DNA from: Candidatus Omnitrophota bacterium
GTDB taxonomy: Bacteria; Hinthialibacterota; Hinthialibacteria; OLB16
Direction of reading: 5' to 3'
DNA: 64,000 nt
Assembly (NCBI GenBank): GCA_020632575.1
Contig: JACKFH010000003.1
Coordinates: 257,588-321,587, forward strand
Shown piece by piece: positions 27,089 to 34,034 of this stretch. Each line of letters opens with the position of its first letter. The first letter of the stretch is position 1. The notes beneath the pieces were generated by a model, which saw nothing but the letters and a program-made list of their open reading frames with translations, searched no databases and had not been told where the DNA came from. Made by a program: the position numbers and the translations under genes.

Positions 27089-28137
27089 TTTTCTCCGCCC
27101 TCCTTTCCAGGCTCGCCCGGGCGGTGAAAGCCCATTCCGATGGTCATGAGGATGACCAAACCTTGGACCAGGTAGATCACAACCAGCGGGACCCCAAGAT
27201 CTCTCTGAAGGAGTCCCGCCCCCTGATCCAGGACTCCGAAGAAGAACGCGGTTAAGACCACGGCTAAGGGGTGGAGACGCGCGAGGAGTGCGACCGCGAT
27301 GGCGGTGTATCCATACCCCGGAGAGAAATCATCCCAAATCCGAAAGGTGATCGCGGTGACCTCGATTCCCCCACCCAGCCCCGCGATGGCCCCAGACAGG
27401 GCGAGAGAGGCCGCCCAGATTCGTTTGGGGTGATAACCGGAAAATCGCGCCGCGTCCGGGTTGAAGCCGACCGCTCTCATTTTGAATCCGAGGACGGTGC
27501 GAGTGAGGAGAATCCAGATGGCGATCGCCGACAAGATTCCGAGGAGCAACCCGAGGTGCACGCGGTATCCCGGAAAATCGCCCAGGTCGGATAGCCTTGG
27601 AAGGTAAGCCGCCTCCACCACTTCCGGCGATTCCGGCAGGCCGGATGTCGGGTTCTTGAGCGGCCCGCGTATCAGGGCGGAGATCCAAAACAGCGCGATG
27701 AAATTGAGCATGATCGTGCTGATCACCTCGGGAACATCGCGCCACGCTTTGAGGGCGCCGGCAATCCCCCCCCACAACGCGCCACCCAGGAAAGCCGCCC
27801 CCAACACCAACGGGACTCCGATCCATGGGGAGTCGATTCCGAGGTTGGCTCCGACTGCAACCGATGCCAGCGCTCCGATCAGGAATTGACCCTCAGCTCC
27901 GATGTTGAACGCGCCACAACGAAAGGCCAGAGCGACGGCCAAGCCGGTGAAGAGAAGCGGACTGGTCTTTACCAGCGTTTCGGAGACCCGGCGCCACGAT
28001 CCAAACGCCCCTTTAACCAATAGGGTGACACCCTCCAGGGGCGTTTCTCCGAAAGGGGCCAGCGCAATCGCCACCAGCGCCCCAACGCCGATGGGGATGG
28101 CGAGGGAGTAAACCAAGGGAAGCGTCTTTCGATTCAA
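27085..28137 (-). CDS. BMP-class nucleoside ABC transporter permease 1
   Basis: 350 residues, multiple membrane helices. Family signatures: FRCGAFNIGAEGQFLIGALASVAVGA, EVISTIMLNFIALF, GFKMRAVGFNPDAARFSGY and GYGYTAIAVALLARLHP, as in NupP-type permeases. The start is TTG at 28135-28137 with GGGAGGG upstream, overlapping the ATPase stop by two bases, so translation is coupled. Pairs with the downstream permease. Confidence 0.87.
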   Translation of the reverse strand: MNRKTLPLVYSLAIPIGVGALVAIALAPFGETPLEGVTLLVKGAFGSWRRVSETLVKTSPLLFTGLAVALAFRCGAFNIGAEGQFLIGALASVAVGANLGIDSPWIGVPLVLGAAFLGGALWGGIAGALKAWRDVPEVISTIMLNFIALFWISALIRGPLKNPTSGLPESPEVVEAAYLPRLSDLGDFPGYRVHLGLLLGILSAIAIWILLTRTVLGFKMRAVGFNPDAARFSGYHPKRIWAASLALSGAIAGLGGGIEVTAITFRIWDDFSPGYGYTAIAVALLARLHPLAVVLTAFFFGVLDQGAGLLQRDLGVPLVVIYLVQGLVILMTIGMGFHRPGEPGKEGGEK

Positions 28138-29633
28138 CCTTCCCTCCCCTCATGCTCGCCCAACATCGCGAACCCAAGCCTTTCAGCGGTCCAGTCCTCG
28201 CGATGGATTTCTGTCAACCGTCCACCGAAAAGGACATACAGCCGGTCGGCAAGTCGCAGCGCGTGCTCAAGTTCGGTGGAGATCAGAAGAATGGCCGCAC
28301 CCTCCTTCGCGTCGCCGAGGAGCGCCTCGTAGACTGTCTCACAAGCTCCGACATCAAGACCCCGAGTTGGATTGAATGCCACCAGGAGCTGGTGATCCCG
28401 GGAGATCTCCCTTGCAACCACGACTTTCTGCTGGTTCCCGCCCGAAAGTTCGGAGGCCAAACGGTTGGGTTCTGAAGGATGGACGCCAAACCGATCGATC
28501 AGATCCGCGGCGGTTTGCCGGGAAGAGGATCTTGCTAGCCATCCATTCTTCGACCAGGGTCTTTGGCCTATGTCCTTCAGAGCCAGGTTCTCCTCGATCG
28601 TGAACTCAGGGACGAGGCCAGTCCGTTGGCGATCTTCGGAAATCAGACCGATGCCGGAGCGGATTCTCGGGACGGAACCATCCGGAAAGAAGCTTCCATC
28701 CACCTCGACCGAAACCCGATCGGTCTCGGATACGCCGACCACCGCCTCGGCCAGTTCGCGTTGTCCGTTCCCCTCGATTCCGGCGATGGCGGTGATTTGA
28801 CCGGGGCGCACTTCGCAGGTCCAATTCCCTTGAAGTTTGGCCCGAGCCCCTCCATTCGGTCTGAGCAGAAAGGGCGGACGGTCCTCTTCGTTTCCCTGAC
28901 GATCCCGTTCCGAGGAGACGAGTTCTCGCCCAAGCAGTCGCCGAGTCAATTCGTCCCTGTCGACTTGCGACACCTCAAACTCCCCGACTGTCTCTCCCCG
29001 TCTCAAGAGAGTCACCCGATCGCAGAGATCCTGAATCTCATCGAGCTTGTGACTGATGAAAAGAATCGAGCATTCCCGGTCCTTCAATTCTCGCAAAAGC
29101 CGGAAGAGATCCTCGACCTCCTGGGGCGCCAGCACAGCGGTGGGTTCATCCAGGATGAGCAGATTCGCGCCTCGCCAAAGGGCTTTGAAAATCTCAACCC
29201 GTTGCCTTTCACCTACTGACAGATCCTCGATCCTTCTCTCGAGAGGAAGATTAAAGGAGAGGTCGATCATCCTTTCGGCGATCCGATTCCCCGATTCCTC
29301 GGGTCGGTGAAGTGAGAACGGGTTTTCTCCGAGTAGGATGTTTTCCAAGACAGTCAATGTGGGAACCAGCATGAAATGCTGGTGGACCATTCCGACACCC
29401 GCCGCCATGGCGTCTCGCGGAGATTCGGGACGATAGGGTTTTCCATCGAGTTCAAGAGAGCCCGAATCCGGGGAAAGAAGGCCGAAGAGAATGTTCATCA
29501 GCGTCGTCTTGCCGGCGCCGTTTTCTCCAAGGAGCGCATGGATCTCGCCCGATTCGACTTTAAGGTCGACGCCCTTCAGCGCTTGGAGCGACCCGAACGA
29601 CTTTTTGATTTGGTTGGCGACAAGGCAAGTCAT
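28134..29633 (-). CDS. BMP-class nucleoside ABC transporter ATPase (two domains)
   Basis: 499 residues with two fused ATPase domains, as in NupO/RbsA. Domain 1 has Walker A GENGAGKTT, signature LSVGERQRVEIFKAL and LLILDEPTAVL; domain 2 has the degenerate Walker A region GIEGNGQRE and signature LSGGNQQKVVVARE, as usual for this class. It powers import by the two following permeases. No substrate-binding lipoprotein gene is found beside it, which is unusual because BMP lipoproteins are generally co-encoded. The start is two bases after the kinase stop. Confidence 0.9.
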   Translation of the reverse strand: MTCLVANQIKKSFGSLQALKGVDLKVESGEIHALLGENGAGKTTLMNILFGLLSPDSGSLELDGKPYRPESPRDAMAAGVGMVHQHFMLVPTLTVLENILLGENPFSLHRPEESGNRIAERMIDLSFNLPLERRIEDLSVGERQRVEIFKALWRGANLLILDEPTAVLAPQEVEDLFRLLRELKDRECSILFISHKLDEIQDLCDRVTLLRRGETVGEFEVSQVDRDELTRRLLGRELVSSERDRQGNEEDRPPFLLRPNGGARAKLQGNWTCEVRPGQITAIAGIEGNGQRELAEAVVGVSETDRVSVEVDGSFFPDGSVPRIRSGIGLISEDRQRTGLVPEFTIEENLALKDIGQRPWSKNGWLARSSSRQTAADLIDRFGVHPSEPNRLASELSGGNQQKVVVAREISRDHQLLVAFNPTRGLDVGACETVYEALLGDAKEGAAILLISTELEHALRLADRLYVLFGGRLTEIHREDWTAERLGFAMLGEHEGREG

Positions 29634-29635
29634 GG

Positions 29636-30649
29636 TCAATCCGAAATCGAGTCTTTCAAAGCACTGGGATAAGGGATCCGAGAAACCGCTTCTTTTACCC
29701 AAGCATAACGGTTGGGGTGCCTGCGAAGTTTTTGGCGGAAGCGTTTCAACACCCGCGAAGCCAAGTCGCGGTCGACCCGCCCTCCACAATAGGTCCGAAA
29801 AAATCTGAGTCGGTCCGTCTGGTTAAGCGGCGAATTGAAGGACGAAAGAAAAAGTTCGGCGAGTCCTCGGGTCCGGTCGCGCGGAGAGACGGTCTTTGAG
29901 ATCTTCGCGGAATCGACATCGATGATGCCGACTTGAATCTCCGGGACCCCTCCTCGAATCTCCGAAACCCCTCCCCCAATCTCCGGAACCCCTCCCCCTA
30001 GCCCCCTCCCCGCAACGCGGGGAGGGGGAAGTTCCCCCTCTCCACAAGGTGGGGAGGGGGTTAGGGGGAGGGGTTCCGATGGCGTCAGGGGTTCGACCGG
30101 AACAAAAAAATGTCGCAAGTAGGGGAAGGGATGATGGAAGCCCTGACCATGCAAATCCGCGAGCGCCTCGGCGCAACGATCGATCATCACCCGCTTTATT
30201 CTTTGAAACTCTTTCCCCGGGAGTTCGGATTTCTTGCGCTCCAACCACTCATCGAACGGTTCGAATCCGACCATCTCCTCGGTGACCAAGAAGGAATTCA
30301 CCTCCGACCATCCATTCATCCGCCCCCCCCACGCCAAGACCTTGGGTGCGACAAACCCTCGCTCCTTCAGCCAATTAAGATTCCGCGCTTCCATCTTCGC
30401 AAGAGTCTTTGGACTCTGCATCTGGAGACATTGAGACAATGGCCGGTTGGCTCCGGGCTGACGGTAGATTTTCAGAAAAAAAGCGTCCCCCTCAGCTTCC
30501 GGTCGAAAGCGAAAAACAATCCGGTCACGGACCTCGGAGACTTCTTCTCCGCGCTTGAAGGTCAAGAATGAATCGTAATTTAGCAAGCCAAGAGATCGGA
30601 AGAACTCCTCGTAATCAGCGCGTAAAAAGATTTCTTCATGAAGGCCCAT
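29636..30649 (-). CDS. WaaP/Kdo-kinase-like protein, catalytic motif lost, repeat inserted
   Basis: 337 residues. The N-lobe (FRFRPEAEGDAFFLKIYRQP) and the region up to ALADLHGQGF resemble lipopolysaccharide kinases of the WaaP/InaA group. The catalytic loop, normally HxD, reads H-P-F-P-Y-L-R-H-F-F-V, so the expected aspartate is phenylalanine. Between this loop and the metal motif IIDVDSAK an in-frame copy of palindromic repeat B adds roughly 45 residues (PLTPSPPCGEGE to GGVPEI repeats). Probably a pseudokinase or a decaying gene, though the frame is intact. First gene of the operon with the ABC transporter and QueD fusion. The ATG follows AAGGA by only two bases. Confidence 0.68.
   Translation of the reverse strand: MGLHEEIFLRADYEEFFRSLGLLNYDSFLTFKRGEEVSEVRDRIVFRFRPEAEGDAFFLKIYRQPGANRPLSQCLQMQSPKTLAKMEARNLNWLKERGFVAPKVLAWGGRMNGWSEVNSFLVTEEMVGFEPFDEWLERKKSELPGKEFQRIKRVMIDRCAEALADLHGQGFHHPFPYLRHFFVPVEPLTPSEPLPLTPSPPCGEGELPPPRVAGRGLGGGVPEIGGGVSEIRGGVPEIQVGIIDVDSAKISKTVSPRDRTRGLAELFLSSFNSPLNQTDRLRFFRTYCGGRVDRDLASRVLKRFRQKLRRHPNRYAWVKEAVSRIPYPSALKDSISD
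29987..30076. repeat. Palindromic repeat B, copy 1, inside a coding sequence
   Basis: Inverted ends AACCCCTCCCCCTAGCCCCC and GGGGGTTAGGGGGAGGGGTT, with an inner palindrome around CCCCGCAACGCGGGG. The other two copies (54261, 55766) are between genes; this one is translated in frame. Confidence 0.85.
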
Positions 30650-30845
30650 AGTCCTTGAGTTTAGTGACCGAGGTTCTCTTGAGAAGTCTCATTCCTTATC
30701 CAAAAAGGTGACTAATGTTTGCGGGGCCCTGGTCTCTCCCCCCTTCGGAAACCAGAGAAACCGTGACAGACTAATGGATATCTCGGTATGCGACCGATGG
30801 AATGTTTCGGAATCAAATCTTAGAAGAAATTCAGGAGGACTCACC

Positions 30846-31310
30846 ATGAAAAAATTCGTCCCGGTTTCCCTTTTCGCTATTCTCGCGTTGTTTGTCGCCC
30901 AATTCGCTTTCTCGCACTGCGAAATCCCTTGCGGGATCTACGATGACGAGGCCCGGTTCAACCAAATCGCGGAAGATATCACCACAGTTGAGAAATCGAT
31001 GAACCAAATCAACGAGCTCAGCCAAGCCGGAGACAAGAACTACAACCAGATTGTCCGCTGGGTGGTGAACAAGGATGACCATGCCCAAAAAATCCAGGAC
31101 ACTGTCGCTCAATACTTCCTGGCCCAGAGGATCAAGCCGGTCGATGGCGCCGATGCGGATGGCAAGATGACCTATTACAAGAAACTCGAGCTGTGCCACA
31201 ACATGATCGTCCAGGCCATGAAGGCCAAGCAGACCACCGATCTCGAGCATGTCAAACAACTGAACTCTCTCTTGGAGAATTTCCGCGAAGTCTATTTCGA
31301 AAAGAAATAA
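30846..31310 (+). CDS. sodN: Nickel-dependent superoxide dismutase
   Basis: 154 residues. After a 23-residue signal peptide the mature protein starts at H24 with the nickel hook H-C-x-x-P-C-G-x-Y: H24, C25, C29. The rest is a four-helix bundle with HAQKIQDTVAQYF, as in NiSOD. It converts superoxide to oxygen and peroxide, probably in the periplasm. In Streptomyces and cyanobacteria a short propeptide is cut by SodX; here signal peptidase would expose the histidine, and no sodX is near. AGGAGG precedes the ATG at 30846; the preceding 196 bases (divergent from the kinase operon) have no gene. A terminator follows. Confidence 0.95.
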   Translation: MKKFVPVSLFAILALFVAQFAFSHCEIPCGIYDDEARFNQIAEDITTVEKSMNQINELSQAGDKNYNQIVRWVVNKDDHAQKIQDTVAQYFLAQRIKPVDGADADGKMTYYKKLELCHNMIVQAMKAKQTTDLEHVKQLNSLLENFREVYFEKK

Positions 31311-31334
31311 CTCAAAACTCAATCGTGGTTCATC

Positions 31335-31373
31335 AAGGCCGGGAGGAGGAGAGTCCTTCTCCCGGCCTTTTTT
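31335..31373 (+). terminator. Terminator of sodN
   Basis: An 11-base stem AAGGCCGGGAG / CTCCCGGCCTT with a 13-base loop, followed by TTTTT, 25 bases after the sodN stop. Confidence 0.85.
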
Positions 31374-31376
31374 GAT

Positions 31377-32666
31377 TTAGCGAATCTTAATGATTGAGGC
31401 GGGCGGATAATTGGGGCCTTGCTCCACGACAACGCGTCCACTCTCAGCGGGCGGGCTAACCGTGATCCGATTCAATCGAAAGGTTCCGCCCGAGGCGATG
31501 GCGATCTGGCTTGGCGGGGTTCCGCTGTTGATCAGGAACTCCAGATCGAACACCTTTTCGTCGCTCCCATCTCCAAGGAGTGGGTTCTGCGACTGATACA
31601 AGATTCGATATCGGCCCTGCGATAGTAATGTGATTTCAACGCTCTCCTCTCCCAAACTAGGGGCTGGAATGACGCGCTCCAGAGTAAGCAGATTCGGATT
31701 GAAGAACACCGGAACATCGAAAAGAATTGCGTCGGGTTCGGGCGTGTTCATGATGATCGGGACCCGCACCCGTCGTCCGGAAAGCCCTTGCCCCTCCCCG
31801 ATTTTGTAGGTGGCCGTAAGTATTCGGTTCGAGAAGACCAACTCGTTGTTCCGAACATAGTAAAGACGGCTGCCTGGGAATGCGATGAAGGGATCTCGGT
31901 TGACCACCCCGCCGCTGTTGATCCCCTGGACCAGTGCGGGCGGTGAAAATGGGGAGTGTTTGTCCTCTCGAACGCTCCAATAAATGAACCCGGGAACTCC
32001 GACTCCGACTGCGCTGAAATAAAGGTTGCGGTCATCGCGGTAGATCGATGGGCCTCGTTCATAATTGTCTGTCGAAATCTCTGGGAGGAATTTCCACATC
32101 CCGAATTTTTCCGAAACATCGCTCCTCGTAGCGAGCGCGATATCGGTCTGGTTCGGCAGAGTCGATGACGAGTCGGGTTGAACGATCTCGAGGAAGGCGG
32201 TGAGTTCGTCGGCGCTGACCGACCCGAGCGCTCCATTGAAGCGTTCGACCCCTTCGATACCAACCTCCTTGGGTGTGAGGAAGGAGAGGCTCGGCGACCA
32301 TCGGTGTGCGTAATAGAGTTTACGGCTCGCGAAGAATCCCCCCTTGGACCGCATGAAATAGAGCCCGAGACCGTCGGGGGTGAGGAAAGGCCGCTCTTCG
32401 GAAAAATCGGCAGCGTTCAATTCGGGGATGGGGGCGGGATTTTCGAAAGGGACCGAGGTCGATTCCCTTTGCGCCCGCCAAATGGTCCCCAAGGATTCGA
32501 AAATGATTTCGAGTTCATCCTCACTGAAGGTTGGAGAGACGACTCCGCCGGTCGGAGGGTCGGCGATCACTCTCCCGGCGGCGCTGGGCGGGCCGAATTG
32601 AGGACCCGTTTGGGAATAGGCGACACCTGCAAAAACGAGAATGAAACAGAGACAGTAAACCTTCAT
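31377..32666 (-). CDS. Secreted PD40 beta-propeller protein with cohesin-like C terminus
   Basis: 429 residues with a signal peptide (VYCLCFILVFAGVAYSQ). Residues about 45-270 are PD40/TolB-like propeller blades (FSEERPFLTPDGLGLYFMRS, YERGPSIYRDDRNLYFSAVG). Residues about 280-420 resemble a cohesin: GRRVRVPIIMNT, ILFDVPVFFNPNLLTLERV, YRILYQSQNPLL and EKVFDLEFLIN. Cohesins bind dockerins, and a dockerin-like tail is present in the gene at 34035-36794. The cohesin call is by fold pattern and is moderate. Same strand as the two following secreted proteins upstream. Confidence 0.65.
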   Translation of the reverse strand: MKVYCLCFILVFAGVAYSQTGPQFGPPSAAGRVIADPPTGGVVSPTFSEDELEIIFESLGTIWRAQRESTSVPFENPAPIPELNAADFSEERPFLTPDGLGLYFMRSKGGFFASRKLYYAHRWSPSLSFLTPKEVGIEGVERFNGALGSVSADELTAFLEIVQPDSSSTLPNQTDIALATRSDVSEKFGMWKFLPEISTDNYERGPSIYRDDRNLYFSAVGVGVPGFIYWSVREDKHSPFSPPALVQGINSGGVVNRDPFIAFPGSRLYYVRNNELVFSNRILTATYKIGEGQGLSGRRVRVPIIMNTPEPDAILFDVPVFFNPNLLTLERVIPAPSLGEESVEITLLSQGRYRILYQSQNPLLGDGSDEKVFDLEFLINSGTPPSQIAIASGGTFRLNRITVSPPAESGRVVVEQGPNYPPASIIKIR

Positions 32667-32719
32667 GGAGGATAAGTTTAAGGGAAAAGAGGGGGGGATG
32701 TCTCACTCGCGTCCCGAAA

Positions 32720-33952
32720 TCATTCGCTCTTCCAACGATAGATATGGACGCCAAGCCCCTCGAAATTGTCGCCGAAAGACCCGCTGAGCGAATTAATGGT
32801 TCGGTCCTCGCCGAGGACTTCGACCTTTTCACGCTGAGGAATCGGCAGGGCGGAGAACTGGATAGTCGCGGGATCGACCGAGGCGTTCACCGCGAAGAGA
32901 GTGATCGTGTCGCCTGTGTCGACCATCCGGGTTTCGATCCCTTTGGAGATTGTGGAACCCCTTTCGGCGTAGTCCTTTTCGAATCGAAAATCGAGTGGAT
33001 CCGCGACGATCGCCGGAGTCAGATCGCGGATTTCGTGAAGCACTTTCGACAATCCCTCGTAATACTCTGCGTTGTCATTATAGCTGAGCCCCCAAAAGGT
33101 GAGACCGTTGACTCCATGCACGATCGCCTGCCAGGCCATGAACCGGAGTTGCTCGTAAGTGGGGTAGAGGACTTTTTCAGGGTCGCGCTTCTCCTCGGGA
33201 TTCAGGGCTTCCCATGCAAACCCTTGAAGGACCACGAAAACCGCTTGCCCCGGGTCGGCCACCTCCCTCATCTTGTCCACATAATCTCCGACACAGGCCG
33301 GGGAGTTGTCCGGCATGTCGCCATGGCGAGGTGGGTAGCCAGGCTGGGCTGGGGGAATGATGGCGTACATCTCGCCCAGGTTCATCGGCAGAATGGGATA
33401 GATGTCGACACACAGGATATCCGCCGCCGAGTTATACTTCCGAAGGGTCTGAACGGTGTTCCTTGGAGCGTGGTTCAGGTAGACCGGATGATCGTCCAGC
33501 GATTTCAAGAACTGATACCCCTCGGTCAGAGGTTCCGGGAGGTTCCTCGGCTTCGCCGGCTCCTTGTCGGTCCAGGCGGGTTCATCGACCGATTCCCAAA
33601 TCAACAGGTTTTCGGCGTCCTTGACCGCTTCGACCGAGGATCGAATCGATTCTTCAAGCTTCTCTCGGTTATTCGAGAAATCGAGGTTGAAAGAGTGCCA
33701 GGTCCAAAGATCGTTGTCTTTGCATTCAGCGATCTTATCCGGAGTGGGGGAGGTGCGAAGGAGATTAAATCCGAGGTCCGCCACCTCCTTAGTCCCCATC
33801 CCTTTGGGGGGGTGATACGCCCCCAGGACAAAGATGGGCTCGCCATCTTTCTGTAGGAAACCATTTGCCCCAATGGTCACCTCATTGGCCATGGCGGTCA
33901 CCGCCAATCCGGTGGACAGGAGTAAAGAAAAGAAAGTCAGGTAGCGCTTCAT
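32720..33952 (-). CDS. Secreted glycoside-hydrolase-like TIM-barrel protein
   Basis: 410 residues with a signal peptide. FLQKDGEPIFVLGAYHPPKG opens a barrel like that in GH2/GH5/DUF4091-type enzymes; LIWESVDEPAW provides a candidate acid/base glutamate and GVNGLTFWGLSYND lies near the barrel end. A C-terminal beta domain (TLFAVNASVDPATIQF) follows. The exact GH family is not assigned. ATG at 33950-33952 with GGAAG upstream. Between two secreted genes of the same strand. Confidence 0.65.
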   Translation of the reverse strand: MKRYLTFFSLLLSTGLAVTAMANEVTIGANGFLQKDGEPIFVLGAYHPPKGMGTKEVADLGFNLLRTSPTPDKIAECKDNDLWTWHSFNLDFSNNREKLEESIRSSVEAVKDAENLLIWESVDEPAWTDKEPAKPRNLPEPLTEGYQFLKSLDDHPVYLNHAPRNTVQTLRKYNSAADILCVDIYPILPMNLGEMYAIIPPAQPGYPPRHGDMPDNSPACVGDYVDKMREVADPGQAVFVVLQGFAWEALNPEEKRDPEKVLYPTYEQLRFMAWQAIVHGVNGLTFWGLSYNDNAEYYEGLSKVLHEIRDLTPAIVADPLDFRFEKDYAERGSTISKGIETRMVDTGDTITLFAVNASVDPATIQFSALPIPQREKVEVLGEDRTINSLSGSFGDNFEGLGVHIYRWKSE

Positions 33953-34034
33953 TTGCAATCACTTCCGTAGGGATTATTAGGCGGCGATTCTCAATCAGCT
34001 AAACATTGCGAACTTTTCACAATCCATCTAGAGG

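Noticed and set aside
30650..30845. preQ1 riboswitch before the kinase-ABC-QueD operon
   Set aside because: Looked for because of QueD. The leader has no convincing preQ1-I pseudoknot or A-rich tail, so none is claimed; a covariance-model search would settle it.
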